64,000 nucleotides of DNA from Stappia sp. (GCF_040110915.1 NZ_CP157793.1:1252939-1316938); one strand, 5' to 3'. Positions 44,812 through 54,195 are shown, counted from the stretch's first letter. Notes: generated by a model from the letters alone, not told the origin. Translations and numbers: made by a program.

Positions 44812-45651
44812 TCAGCCGTTGCGGCTCAGGTGGCGGGTGAGGCGGGCTTCGAGCCGGTCCCAGATGCGCCGCAGCGTTTCCACGACCATCAGATAGAGCA
44901 CGGCGGCCCAGATGTAGGCCTGGAAGTCGAAGCTGCGCGAATAGGCCCGGCGCGTCTCGCCCATGAGATCGTAGATGGTGATGATCGAGGCGATTGCCGA
45001 GCCCTTTATCATCAGGATCAGCTCGTTGCCATAGGGGCGCAGGGCGACGATCAGCGCCTGCGGCAGGATCACCTTCCAGAAGGTGACGCCCTTCTTCAGC
45101 CCCAGCGCCGCCGCCGCCTCCCACTGGCCCCTATCGATGTTCTGCACCGCGCCGCGCAGGATCTCCGCCTGATAGGCGGAGGTGTTGAGCGTGAAGGCCA
45201 GCACCGCGCAATACCAGGCGTCGCGGAACATCCACCACAGACCGACATCGGAGAGGAACGGGCGGAAGCTGCCCGCGCCGTAGTAGATCAGGAAGGTCTG
45301 CGCCAGCAGCGGCGTGCCCCGGAAGAAATAGACATAGGCGTAGGCCGGTGCGGAGATCAGCCGGTTGCGCGAGGATCGCGCCAGCGCGATGGGCAGCGAC
45401 AGGGCCGCGCCGAGCGCCATCGACAGGGCGACGAGCTGGATCGTGATGATGATCCCGTCGACGTAATCGTCCCAGTAATCGCGGACGAAGTCCGACATCA
45501 CGTTGTTGGCGAGATAATAGACGAGATAGGCGCCCGCGAGCGCCCACAGCGCCATCAGCACGTGGCCGGCGATCCGCGCGCCGGTCCAGGGGCGTGGGAG
45601 CGGCGGCGGCGGGGCGGCGGCCTTGAGGCGCGGGGTGGTCCCGGCACTCAT
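44812..45651 (-). CDS. Polar amino-acid ABC transporter permease (HisM-like)
   Basis: A 279-residue permease. A Pro-rich cytoplasmic start precedes about five membrane helices, with the His/Glu/Gln/Arg-family segments YVYFFRGTPLLAQTFLIYYG and the EAA loop EAAAALGLKKGVTFWKVILPQA. It overlaps the partner permease by 4 bp. No ATPase gene is adjacent, so the transporter must share one encoded elsewhere. Confidence 0.92.
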   Translation of the reverse strand: MSAGTTPRLKAAAPPPPLPRPWTGARIAGHVLMALWALAGAYLVYYLANNVMSDFVRDYWDDYVDGIIITIQLVALSMALGAALSLPIALARSSRNRLISAPAYAYVYFFRGTPLLAQTFLIYYGAGSFRPFLSDVGLWWMFRDAWYCAVLAFTLNTSAYQAEILRGAVQNIDRGQWEAAAALGLKKGVTFWKVILPQALIVALRPYGNELILMIKGSAIASIITIYDLMGETRRAYSRSFDFQAYIWAAVLYLMVVETLRRIWDRLEARLTRHLSRNG

Positions 45652-46361
45652 CGCCGCACCTCGCCGCGCTTGGTCCAGCGCTCGATCCGGGTCAGCCCGA
45701 GCGAGGAGATCATGGCCAGCACCAGATAGATCAGACAGGCGAGGCCGAAGAACAGGAACGGTTCCTTGGTGATGCGCGCCGCGACCCCCGACCAGCGCAG
45801 CAGGTCGTCGAGGCCGATCACCGAGATCAGCGCCGTTTCCTTCAAGAGGATGAGCCAGAGGTTGCCGAGCGCGGGCAGGGCGAGACGCAGAAGCTGCGGC
45901 CAGATGATCAGCCGCATGGTCTGGACGCGGCTCAGACCCAGCGCATGTCCGCCCTCGTACTGGCCCCGCCCGATGCCGCGAAAGGCGGAGAGAAAGGCCT
46001 CCGACGCATAGGAGGAAAAGACGAGCGACAGCGCGACGATGCCGGCGATAAAGGCGTTCACGTTGACGAAGCCGTCGGGCACGAAGAGCCGGTAGACCTC
46101 GTTGAGCAGGATCTGCACGCCGTAATAGACGAGAAACAGCGTGAGCAGTTCCGGCAAGCCGCGAAACAGCGTCGTATAGACATCGGCCGCCGCGCGCAGC
46201 GACGGCTCGCCGGAGTTCTTGGCGAGCGCGAGCAGGAAGCCGACGACGAGGCCGATGGGCAGCGAGGCGAGCGCAAGGCTCACCGTGATCAGCGTGCCAC
46301 GGGCGATCTCGTCGCCCCAGCCGTCGGGGCCGAAGGAAATGAGGGTCAGGAGATCCGTCAT
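45648..46361 (-). CDS. Polar amino-acid ABC transporter permease (HisQ-like)
   Basis: A 237-residue permease. TTLFRGLPELLTLFLVYYG and the EAA segment EGGHALGLSRVQTMRLIIWP define the polar amino-acid family. It pairs with the downstream HisM-like permease and follows the binding-protein gene by 75 bp. Confidence 0.92.
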   Translation of the reverse strand: MTDLLTLISFGPDGWGDEIARGTLITVSLALASLPIGLVVGFLLALAKNSGEPSLRAAADVYTTLFRGLPELLTLFLVYYGVQILLNEVYRLFVPDGFVNVNAFIAGIVALSLVFSSYASEAFLSAFRGIGRGQYEGGHALGLSRVQTMRLIIWPQLLRLALPALGNLWLILLKETALISVIGLDDLLRWSGVAARITKEPFLFFGLACLIYLVLAMISSLGLTRIERWTKRGEVRR

Positions 46362-46436
46362 CGGGCTCCACCGAAGGCGGATGTGACGCGGCCGTGGTCA
46401 GGCCGCCGCGTCACACCCGGTCGGTCTCGGGCTGGA

Positions 46437-47213
46437 TCAGCCGCCGTAGACGTCGAAGTCGAAGTACTTCGCCTGGATTTCCTGATAGGTACCGTTCTCG
46501 CGGATCGCCTTGATCGCCGCGTTGAACATCTCCTTGAGCTCGTCCTCGCCCTTGCGGATGGCGATGCCGGCGCCCGCGCCGTTGATCACCGGATCCGGGG
46601 TCAGCGTGCCGAGGATCTTGCAGCAGGCGCCGTCTTCGGTGGCGAGCCATTCCGAAAGCACGACGACGTCGTCGATCACCGCGTCGAGACGGCCGGACAC
46701 CAGATCGAGCTTGTATTCGTCGGGCGTGGGATAGAGCTTCAGGTCGGCGGAGGAGAGCTTTTCCTCGGCGTAGTTGGAGTGCGTTGTGGAGGACTGCGCA
46801 CCGAGCAGCACGCCGTCGAGCTCGGCGTCGGTGGTACCGGTCAGCGCGCTGTCCTTCGGCACGGCGATGGCCGGCGGGGTGTTGTAGTACTTGTTGGTGA
46901 AGTCGACTTTCTGCAGCCGCTCCTCGGTGATCGACATGGACGCGATCACCGCGTCGAACTTGCCCGCCTGCAGCGCCGGGATCATGCCGTCCCAGTCCTG
47001 CGTGATGAATTCGCACTCGACCTTCATCTCGGCGCAAAGCGCGTTGGCGATGTCGATGTCGAAGCCGACGAGCTGGCCGTCGGCCGTCAGCGTGTTGAAC
47101 GGCGGATAGGCGCCCTCGGTGCCGATGCGCACCTTGGACCAGTCATTCGCCTGGGCGCCGCCGACGGCCGCAACCACGAGCGCGGCCGCCGCCGCCAGTT
47201 TCATGAAACGCAT
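46437..47213 (-). CDS. Polar amino-acid ABC transporter substrate-binding protein
   Basis: A 258-residue protein with signal peptide (MRFMKLAAAAALVVAAVGGAQA) and the family opening VRIGTEGAYPPFNTLTADGQ. Ligand-site segments GFDIDIANALCAEM and ASMSITEERLQKVDFTNKYY follow, placing it in the lysine/arginine/ornithine/histidine-type group. ATG 47213 is chosen for the signal peptide. The frame stays open 59 codons upstream through a 15-bp tandem repeat, which I regard as untranslated leader. Confidence 0.93.
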   Translation of the reverse strand: MRFMKLAAAAALVVAAVGGAQANDWSKVRIGTEGAYPPFNTLTADGQLVGFDIDIANALCAEMKVECEFITQDWDGMIPALQAGKFDAVIASMSITEERLQKVDFTNKYYNTPPAIAVPKDSALTGTTDAELDGVLLGAQSSTTHSNYAEEKLSSADLKLYPTPDEYKLDLVSGRLDAVIDDVVVLSEWLATEDGACCKILGTLTPDPVINGAGAGIAIRKGEDELKEMFNAAIKAIRENGTYQEIQAKYFDFDVYGG

Positions 47214-47226
47214 GTTGGATGTCCCC

Positions 47227-47370
47227 TGTCGCTCTGGATCTCGTCGCTTTGGATCTTGTTGCTCTGGTGTTTGTCGATCTGGTGATTGTCGCTTCGTGTC
47301 TTGTTGCTTTGAGTCTTGTCGCTGCGTGTCTTGGAGTCTTGTCGCTGCCTGTCTTGCCGCGCCGTCTTGC
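47227..47370. repeat. 15-bp degenerate tandem repeat upstream of the amino-acid binding-protein gene
   Basis: About nine units with consensus near CGTGTCTTGTCGCTG on the plus strand fill the leader of the minus-strand transporter operon. One unit carries an 8-bp insertion. Read in frame with the binding protein they would give QDxKR-type pentapeptides. A unit almost identical to these occurs at 37966-38025. Confidence 0.85.
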
Positions 47371-47641
47371 GTCCTCGCGCGGCCTGTCACTCCGGATATC
47401 GTCGGGAGACGACTGCGCGCCGCCTGCGATCAGCCTTCATATTCCCACCAAAACCGAACGGATTTCAACAGCTTTGCGCAGGGTTTCCCCATGGCGGCGG
47501 CGCGGTTGCTCCAGGCGCCGGCAAGGTCGTCGCGGCGAGGTCTTGAAAAGGGTGCGCGCGCGACTTGCACGTCTGGCGATTGTTCCGCCCCGGGTACACC
47601 GGCGAGGTCGCTTGTCCGGCCGATCGCGCGCCGTCGCCGGC
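47371..47641. other. Gap of about 270 bp between moeA end and the transporter leader repeat
   Basis: No coding frame with a ribosome site, RNA gene or terminator is recognisable. It probably holds the promoter of the transporter operon, and an AT-richer patch near 47440-47470 is the likeliest place. Confidence 0.45.
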
Positions 47642-48931
47642 TCAGCCCGCCGTCAGGCCGAGTTCCGAAAAGGGCAGAAAATCCACAAGGTCGCCGTCGC
47701 GCACCTGCGTTGCCTCTTCCGGGATCTCGATCAGCCCGTCGGCCTCGCGCAGGCCGGTGATCAGGCCCGATCCGTCGCGGTTGAACTTGCGCACCACCGT
47801 GCGGCCCTTTCCGTCGGTGTCGAGCGTGCCGCGATAGAACTCGCGCCGGTCCGGCTTCTTCTTCGGCACCGAAAAGGCCGCCGGCACCTGAAACCGCCGC
47901 GGTTCGGGGAAGGGGCCGCCGCCCAGCACCGCGAGCACCGGGCGCACGTAAAGGAGAAAGCACACCATGGCCGCGACCGGATTGCCGGGCAGCCCCAGCG
48001 TCACGCAGTCGCCGATCTGGCCGAAATTCATCGGTCGGCCCGGCTTGATCGCCAGTTGCCACATGTGCCGCGTGCCGAGCGCATCGAGCGCGGTGACGAG
48101 ATGGTCCTCCTCGCCGCGAGAGGCGCCGCCGGTGGTCAGGATCATGTCATGCGTCGCCGAGGCTTCGCGCAGCGTGTCATGCACGAGCGACGAATCGTCG
48201 GCGAGAATGCCGAGGTCCGTGATCGCGGCGCCTGCCTCCTCCAGGAGCGCGCGCAACAGGAAATGGTTGCTGTCGTAGACCCCGCCCTCGGGCAGCGGCG
48301 CGCCGGGGCGGCGCAACTCGTCGCCGGTCGACACCAGCGCGACGCGCACCGGCGCATAGACTGCGACCTCGCCCGTGCCGGTGGAGGCGATGGCGGCGAG
48401 ATCCTGCGGCCGCAGGCGCTGTCCCGGCGTCACGAGACCGGCGCCGGCGGCCAGATCCTCGCCCGCCCGGCGGCGGTTGGCGCCGGGCTTCAGCCCCTGC
48501 GGCACGATCACGAAGTCCAGCCCGTCCTGGACGTGCGTCTCGCAATCCTCCTGCATGGCGACCGTGTCGGCGCCCTGCGGCATCAGCGCGCCGGTGAAGA
48601 TGCGCGCCGCCGTGCCGGGCGGTAGGGCTGTGTCGCTCGGGTGCCCGGCCGCGATGCGCTGCGACAGCGGGAAGAAGCCGCCGGTTTCGGCGTGATCGGC
48701 GTGGGCGAAGGCATAGCCGTCCACGGCCGCGTTGTCGGCCGCCGGCACGGCGCGCGGCGCGGTGACGGTCTGCGCGATGCGGCGGCCGGCGGCGCGCGCC
48801 AGGGGCACGGTCTCGGTCCCCACGACGGGGGCCACGCGCGCTTTCAGGATCGCAAGCGCGTCCGCGTGGCGCAGCCGGTCCTTGTCATGCAGAAAACAGT
48901 CGTCGATCAACCGGCGCTCAGACGGCGGCAT
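47642..48931 (-). CDS. moeA: Molybdopterin molybdotransferase
   Basis: A 429-residue MoeA that inserts molybdate into adenylated molybdopterin. It has DNAAVDGYAFAHAD near the N-terminus, IFTGALMPQGADTVAMQED, the binding motifs VSTGDEL and LTTGGASRGEEDHL, and GLPGNPVAAMVCFLLYV. The start overlaps mobB by 14 bp. Together with mobB, mobA and fdhD it forms a cofactor-assembly operon a few kilobases from the formate dehydrogenase genes that need it. Confidence 0.95.
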   Translation of the reverse strand: MPPSERRLIDDCFLHDKDRLRHADALAILKARVAPVVGTETVPLARAAGRRIAQTVTAPRAVPAADNAAVDGYAFAHADHAETGGFFPLSQRIAAGHPSDTALPPGTAARIFTGALMPQGADTVAMQEDCETHVQDGLDFVIVPQGLKPGANRRRAGEDLAAGAGLVTPGQRLRPQDLAAIASTGTGEVAVYAPVRVALVSTGDELRRPGAPLPEGGVYDSNHFLLRALLEEAGAAITDLGILADDSSLVHDTLREASATHDMILTTGGASRGEEDHLVTALDALGTRHMWQLAIKPGRPMNFGQIGDCVTLGLPGNPVAAMVCFLLYVRPVLAVLGGGPFPEPRRFQVPAAFSVPKKKPDRREFYRGTLDTDGKGRTVVRKFNRDGSGLITGLREADGLIEIPEEATQVRDGDLVDFLPFSELGLTAG

Positions 48932-49466
48932 GGCATCCGCTCCCCGTGGTCTCCAGCCCGCAGGCGGCAAGGATGAAATCCGCGATGGCCTCGACGTCGT
49001 CCAGCGCGAAGACGGGAAGGTCTTCGGCGACCGTCTCCGGCGCATCGCTGGCGATGGCCCGGACTTGCCGGTCCTCGGCGCACAGCGGCGTGTGCTTGCG
49101 GGCGTCCCGCCGCCGGGCCTCGATCTTGGGGTGTCCCTCGCGCTTGTAACCCTCGATCAGCACCAGATCGCAGGGCGCCAGCCGCGCCAGGATCTCGGTG
49201 AGCGGCGGCTCGGCCTCCTCGCGCAATTCGTGCATCAGCGCCCAGCGGCGTCCGGAGACCAGCGCGACCTCGCTGGCGCCCGCCTGCCGGTGACGGTAAC
49301 TGTCGGTGCCCTCGTGGTCGATGTCGAAGGCATGATGCGCGTGTTTGACCGTGGAGACCCTGAGGCCGCGCGCGGTCAGCGTCTCGACCAGCCGGATGAC
49401 CAGCGTCGTCTTGCCGGAGTTCTTCCAGCCCGTGACGCCGAAGACGGGTGTCGAGGGCGCGCTCAT
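48918..49466 (-). CDS. mobB: Molybdopterin-guanine dinucleotide biosynthesis protein B
   Basis: A 182-residue P-loop GTPase that assists MobA. Walker A is GWKNSGKTTL near residue 13, then STVKHAHHAFDIDHEGTDS and DLVLIEGYKREGHPKIE. It overlaps mobA by 4 bp at its start and moeA by 14 bp at its end. Confidence 0.95.
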   Translation of the reverse strand: MSAPSTPVFGVTGWKNSGKTTLVIRLVETLTARGLRVSTVKHAHHAFDIDHEGTDSYRHRQAGASEVALVSGRRWALMHELREEAEPPLTEILARLAPCDLVLIEGYKREGHPKIEARRRDARKHTPLCAEDRQVRAIASDAPETVAEDLPVFALDDVEAIADFILAACGLETTGSGCHAAV

Positions 49467-50101
49467 GAGGCGTTGTCCTTCTGTGCCTCGGCATGTGGGA
49501 GAGCACGCGCGAGATCGTCCGGCGTGTTGACGTTGAAGAAGGGATCGCGGCCCTGCGGGTCGGGGTCGAAATCGGCGGCCGTGTTGGGATGCGCGTCGAC
49601 GAAGGCGAGCACCTTGCGCGTCTCGCCGGCTTCCAGAAAGGCGCGCAGGTCGTCGGTACGGGCGAGCGGCCAGTAGCCGAAGACCGGATGCAGCTTGCCG
49701 CCGGAGCGGGCAAGCACGATCCGCTCCGGGTCCGCCCCGCGCGCCGTCATGAGGCGGGCCACGAGATCGGCCGGAAAGAAGGGCGTGTCGCCGGCGACCG
49801 AGACGATGCCTTCCGCCTCGGGCGCGTTGGTCCGGGCCCAGTCGAGCCCGGCGAGAACGCCGGCGAGCGGTCCGGCGAAGCCGTCGATCGGATCCGGGAC
49901 GACCGGCAGGGCGAAGCGGGCGAAGCGCTGCGGATCGCCGTTGGCGTTGAGCACCATCGGGCCGACCTGCGGCGCGAGCCGGTCGATCACGCGCTCCAGC
50001 ATCGTGCGTCCGTCGATTTCCAGAAGCGGCTTGTCGCCGCCGCCCATGCGACGCGCGAGACCGCCGGCGAGAATGCAGCCGACGAGGGAGGGGCCGGTCA
50101 T
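49463..50101 (-). CDS. mobA: Molybdenum cofactor guanylyltransferase
   Basis: A 212-residue nucleotidyltransferase that attaches GMP to Mo-molybdopterin to make the MGD cofactor used by formate dehydrogenase. The signature ILAGGLARRMGGGDKPLLEI opens the protein, and VAGDTPFFPADLV and NVNTPDDLARA are also typical. Its 5' end overlaps fdhD by 4 bp. Confidence 0.95.
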   Translation of the reverse strand: MTGPSLVGCILAGGLARRMGGGDKPLLEIDGRTMLERVIDRLAPQVGPMVLNANGDPQRFARFALPVVPDPIDGFAGPLAGVLAGLDWARTNAPEAEGIVSVAGDTPFFPADLVARLMTARGADPERIVLARSGGKLHPVFGYWPLARTDDLRAFLEAGETRKVLAFVDAHPNTAADFDPDPQGRDPFFNVNTPDDLARALPHAEAQKDNAS

Positions 50102-51012
50102 GCCGCGTCCCCCTCGCGGCGCGCGCCCTTGCGCCGGTGGCGGGCGTCCTCGCGCTCCGCCGCACTTGCCGGCATGTCGTAGTCGATCCGTTCCGCGCCC
50201 GACAGCACCACGAAGCGCTGTCCTCGCGCGCGGCCCACCAGCGTCAGCCCGACGCGGCGGGCGAGCTCCACGCCCCAGGCGGTGAAGCCGGAGCGCGACA
50301 CGAGAATCGGAATGCCCATCATCGCCGTCTTGATCACCATTTCCGACGTCAGCCGGCCGGTGGTGTAGAAGATCTTGTCCTCGGCCGGAATGCCGTTCAG
50401 CCACATCCAGCCGGCGATCTTGTCGACCGCGTTGTGCCGGCCGACGTCTTCCATGTAGGCGACCGCGCGGTCCTCCTGACACAGCACGCAGCCGTGGATG
50501 GCGCCGGCGGCGAGATAGAGCGAGGGCTGGGTGTTGATCTTCTTCGTCAGCGCGTATAGCCAGGAGGTCCTGAGCCGCGCGTCGGGGGCGAGCGAGATGT
50601 CGTCGAAGCGCTCCATCACGTCGCCGAAGACCGTGCCTTGCGCGCAGCCGGAGGTGCGCACCTTCTTCTTCATCTTCTCCTCATAGTCGGTGGCGCGCGC
50701 CGTGCGCACGACAACCACCTCGAGATCCTCGTCGTAGTCGATGCCGGTGATCTCGTCGTCGGGCCTGAGCATGTTCTGGTTGAGCAGATAGCCGACGGCG
50801 AGCAGGTCCGGCCGGTCGCCGATCGTCATCATGGTGACGATCTCCTGCGCGTTCAGGAAGAGCGTCAGCGCGCGTTCGCTGACCACCCGCACCTCCACCG
50901 GATTGCCGTCCTGATCGAGCCCGGACACGGGCTGCGACAGGCGCGCGTCGTCGGGATCGGGACGGATGTGGAAATCGGGCAGGGTCGCTGTGCCGGGGTC
51001 GGGCAGGGTCAC
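50098..51012 (-). CDS. fdhD: Formate dehydrogenase accessory sulfurtransferase
   Basis: A 304-residue FdhD that passes sulfur to the Mo site of formate dehydrogenase. The segment TSGCAQGT holds the reactive cysteine position, CVLCQEDRAVAYMEDVGRHNAVDKI is the family core, and TGRLTSEMVIKTAMMGIPIL is conserved. GTG start with AAGGA 8 nt upstream. First gene of the moeA-side operon. Confidence 0.94.
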   Translation of the reverse strand: MTLPDPGTATLPDFHIRPDPDDARLSQPVSGLDQDGNPVEVRVVSERALTLFLNAQEIVTMMTIGDRPDLLAVGYLLNQNMLRPDDEITGIDYDEDLEVVVVRTARATDYEEKMKKKVRTSGCAQGTVFGDVMERFDDISLAPDARLRTSWLYALTKKINTQPSLYLAAGAIHGCVLCQEDRAVAYMEDVGRHNAVDKIAGWMWLNGIPAEDKIFYTTGRLTSEMVIKTAMMGIPILVSRSGFTAWGVELARRVGLTLVGRARGQRFVVLSGAERIDYDMPASAAEREDARHRRKGARREGDAA

Positions 51013-51165
51013 GAAACGGGTCCTTCGAGTGAAACGATACGGGTCGCGCCGGCGCGGCGGCGCGCGGCGCCCTTGGTTTCAGACTATGGAAGGCGAGCGT
51101 TTCCTGACAAGGGGGCCTGCGGATGCGGCAAGGCCCGTCCGCCTCGCGGATCGGGCGGGAGGCGC

Positions 51166-51624
51166 CTAGGCGCTCATGACATCGAGCATCGGCGTGTCGC
51201 GCGCGGCGCGATTGGCGCTGAACATCACCAGAGAGGCGAGATCTTCGTAGCTCACGAGTTCGGGCGCATTGGCGATCGGAAGGATGAGGCTTGCGAGAAC
51301 CCCGTCGTAGGCGTCCATCGTGTCGGCGAAATAGAGCGAGCGGCCGGGCACCAGGCGGGCCGTGTCGTCGCGCTCGTCGATCAGCGTGAGGTCCATGTGC
51401 CGGCGATCGCGGGCGATTCGCCGGAAGGTGTACGTCACCGCCTCCTGGGGCCCCTCCAGGATCTGAAAATAGGTGGTGCCGGCCAGCAGCAGCGCGCCCG
51501 TGACGCCGTCGCGCGCGTTGTTGCGCCGCGCGGTCAGCAGCAGCCGGTCGATTTCCTCGTCCAGCGTGCCGGTCATGTCGGCGAAATTCGGCGTGCTGCG
51601 ATAGCAAAGCCGTGTCACGGTCAT
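51166..51624 (-). CDS. BLUF-domain blue-light sensor protein
   Basis: A 152-residue single-domain BLUF protein. The flavin-site tyrosine is in LCYRSTP (Y8), asparagine in RRNNARDGVTGALLL (about 35), and the photoswitch glutamine in TYFQILEGP (about 54). RIARDRRHMDL follows the family. A short C-terminal extension has no output domain, so it must signal by protein contact. It lies between fdhD and a second BLUF gene on the same strand. Confidence 0.9.
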   Translation of the reverse strand: MTVTRLCYRSTPNFADMTGTLDEEIDRLLLTARRNNARDGVTGALLLAGTTYFQILEGPQEAVTYTFRRIARDRRHMDLTLIDERDDTARLVPGRSLYFADTMDAYDGVLASLILPIANAPELVSYEDLASLVMFSANRAARDTPMLDVMSA

Positions 51625-51761
51625 CCGAGGCCCCCGTCGCTCGATCTGTCGTTCGATCTCATGGGGGGCAAGGTATCGGGCAGTCGTTCGGTTTCGGTAA
51701 TCCGGCTTCCGCAATCTCGAATTGTCCGATTAACCCGTTGGCAATCAGGCGTGCGCGCCCC

Positions 51762-52217
51762 TCACACCAGCATCGCCGCGTGGGTGTGACGCGCCGGGGC
51801 GAGACGGGCCGAGATCGAGCGCAGGCCCTCGCGCATCTCCTCGCAGCCGATCGGCGCGGTGCCGTTGGCCAGCGTCGCGAGAAAGGCGGTGGGGCAGGCG
51901 TTCGCCGCGCGCAGGTCGGCGAACAGGAGCCAGCTTTCGGCGAACATCCGCGTGTCGACCGCGCCCTCGCTGATCACCTGAAGGTCGGTCAGCCGGGCGT
52001 CGGCGCGCGCGCAGGCGAGGCTTTCGGCGAGGCCGGCCTGCGGTCCCTCCAGCCACTGCACGAGGCGGGTGGGGTACAGCAGGATGGCGCCGGTGACGCC
52101 GTTGAGCCGGTTGATCCGGCGGGCGCGCGACAGCGCCTGATCGATCTCGACGTCGGCCGGTTGGCGCATCGCCGACCAGTCGATGCCGGCGGTGAAGCTC
52201 AGCGCGTGAAGGGGCAT
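51762..52217 (-). CDS. Degenerate BLUF-fold protein lacking the photoactive tyrosine
   Basis: A 151-residue protein with the BLUF outline RRINRLNGVTGAILLYPTRL and VQWLEGPQAGLAESL, keeping asparagine and glutamine positions. The N-terminal strand reads LHALSFTAGID, with phenylalanine where the photoactive tyrosine should be. In other BLUF proteins a Tyr-to-Phe change abolishes the light cycle. It may bind flavin as a dark partner of the first protein or have lost it. They share only partial identity. Confidence 0.8.
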   Translation of the reverse strand: MPLHALSFTAGIDWSAMRQPADVEIDQALSRARRINRLNGVTGAILLYPTRLVQWLEGPQAGLAESLACARADARLTDLQVISEGAVDTRMFAESWLLFADLRAANACPTAFLATLANGTAPIGCEEMREGLRSISARLAPARHTHAAMLV

Positions 52218-52506
52218 GACAGCAATCCTCGTCTTTTCCGGTTTCTTGAAACACTGTGTCGCAAGCGGTTTCGAAAGCCGTTAAAAGGCCGCGCGTCGCG
52301 GGTGGAAAAGCGCCGATTTGCTTCACTTTTTATGGACGTCGTGAAAACTTTGTTGACTGCGCGCCAATCCCGCGCGCTGCAATCGTACCCGGCCCGCTCC
52401 GCAATTGACCTTTGCGGCGATGCCCTTACGTTCCCGCCCAGAGCATTAGGGAAAGACCGCCGAGGCAGGACTATCGGGCAGGACCATCGGGGACAGGATC
52501 GGTTTC

Positions 52507-53721
52507 ATGTTTTGGAAGAAGAAAGAGAACGGGGGTGGCATGCCGACGCGCGAGGACGTGCTCAAGGAACTTGCGAAGGTCAAGGGACCGGATCTCAAGG
52601 GGGACATCGTCTCGCTCGGACTGGTGTCGGATGTGTTCATCACCGACGGCCGGGTGATCTTCTCGATCACCGTTCCGGCCGAGCGCGCGGAGGAACTCGA
52701 GCCCCTGCGTCAGGCCGCCGAGAAGGTCGTCGGAAAGCTTCCCGGGGTCGAAAAGGTGCTGGCCGCGCTCACCTCCGAACGGGCGAAGGGCTCGGGGCCG
52801 GCGCCGGCAGCGCCGGTGCGCCCGGCCCCGAAGCCGGGTGAGGCGGGCAGCGTGCCGCCGCCGATGCAGGGGCGCGGCCCCGCCGGCGGCGAGGCGAAGA
52901 CCGAAAAGCCGGGCGTGCCCGGCGTGAAGGCGATCATCGCGGTCGCTTCCGGCAAGGGCGGCGTCGGCAAGTCCACCACGACCTGCAACCTGGCGCTCGC
53001 CCTGCAGGCCAACGGGCTGAAGGTCGGCGTGCTCGACGCCGACATCTACGGCCCCTCGATCCCGCGTCTGTTTCGCGTCACCGGGCGCCCGGAGCCCGTG
53101 TCGGGGCGTATCCTCAAGCCGCTGGAGGGCTACGGCGTGAAGGTCATGTCGATGGGCTTCCTCGTTGAAGAGGAAACCCCGATGATCTGGCGCGGGCCGA
53201 TGGTGATCTCGGCGATCACGCAGATGCTGCGCGAGGTGGCCTGGGGCGAGCTCGATGTGCTCGTCGTCGACATGCCGCCCGGCACGGGCGACGCGCAGCT
53301 CACCATGGCGCAGAATGTGCCGCTCGCCGGAGCGGTGATCGTGTCGACGCCGCAGGATCTGGCGCTGATCGACGCCCGCAAGGGGCTGAACATGTTCCGC
53401 CGTGTCGACGTGCCGCTGCTCGGCATCGTGGAGAACATGAGCTACTTCCTGTGCCCGGATTGCGGCGGTCGCCATGACATCTTCGGTCATGGCGGCGCGC
53501 GAATCGAGGCGGAGAAGCTCGGCGTGCCCTTCCTCGGCGAGGTGCCGCTCGACATGGCGATTCGCGAAAACTCCGATGCCGGCACGCCGGTGACCGTCAC
53601 CGATCCCGACGGCGCGCATGCGACGATCTACAAGGACATCGCGGCGAAGGTCTGGGCGGAGGTGGAGCGTCACCGCGAGACGGGCGAACGCGCCGCGCCG
53701 AAGATCGTGATCGAGAGCTGA
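52507..53721 (+). CDS. mrp: Mrp/ApbC family iron-sulfur carrier ATPase
   Basis: A 404-residue protein. It has an N-terminal MIP18/DUF59 domain (about 12-90, VLKELAKVKGPDLKGDIVSL), a Pro/Ala linker, and a P-loop ATPase domain with GKGGVGKST near 155. The Fe-S binding pair is in YFLCPDCGGRHDIFGHGGA. It carries [4Fe-4S] clusters to apo-proteins. It is next to the formate dehydrogenase locus, a heavy user of clusters, but Mrp is a general factor. A strong terminator follows. Confidence 0.95.
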   Translation: MFWKKKENGGGMPTREDVLKELAKVKGPDLKGDIVSLGLVSDVFITDGRVIFSITVPAERAEELEPLRQAAEKVVGKLPGVEKVLAALTSERAKGSGPAPAAPVRPAPKPGEAGSVPPPMQGRGPAGGEAKTEKPGVPGVKAIIAVASGKGGVGKSTTTCNLALALQANGLKVGVLDADIYGPSIPRLFRVTGRPEPVSGRILKPLEGYGVKVMSMGFLVEEETPMIWRGPMVISAITQMLREVAWGELDVLVVDMPPGTGDAQLTMAQNVPLAGAVIVSTPQDLALIDARKGLNMFRRVDVPLLGIVENMSYFLCPDCGGRHDIFGHGGARIEAEKLGVPFLGEVPLDMAIRENSDAGTPVTVTDPDGAHATIYKDIAAKVWAEVERHRETGERAAPKIVIES

Positions 53722-53829
53722 CGCAGCGGCCAGGACGGGCCGCGCCGCGGGGAGCACGGGAGTCCGGCGCGATCGCCGCGGCAATCCTCATGTTTCTCGC
53801 GTCTTTTTTATGTCCCGGCGATTCTCGAT

Positions 53830-53862
53830 AAAGCCCCGGCGTTTTTCGCGCCGGGGCTTTTT
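53830..53862 (+). terminator. Rho-independent terminator of mrp
   Basis: AAAGCCCCGGCG (53830-53841) and CGCCGGGGCTTT (53849-53860) form a perfect 12-bp stem with a 7-nt loop, followed by T residues. It lies 110 bp after the mrp stop. Confidence 0.93.
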
Positions 53863-54195
53863 CGTTTCGGGCGGTGCGGCTTCGCGCGTCCCGGTGTGGT
53901 GCGATGCCCCGCCGGAAACAGGAATATGGAACTCAACTTTAGGATTTCGGCGAAAGAGATTTTCGCGAACTCCGGTTTTGGGCGCCGTCGGCGCCGTAAC
54001 GGCAGCGATTGCTGCGTTGCGGCATCACGAAAGACGCAACGGCGTGTCGTTTTGTGATGTTCTGCTGTGAAATATGCGGATACTGGAGTCCAATCCTCCG
54101 AAAAAACAAGGACTTCGCTGTGGCATCGCAAAATTGAATTCGTTTGCAACCGTCTCGCGCCCGAAGCTATTGTGACGCAGAGGGAGACCATTTGT
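53863..54195. other. 333-bp intergenic region upstream of the formate dehydrogenase locus
   Basis: No gene is seen. The right half is AT-richer than its surroundings and probably holds the promoter of the TorD-like gene. I did not find a convincing -35/-10 pair or operator. Confidence 0.45.
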
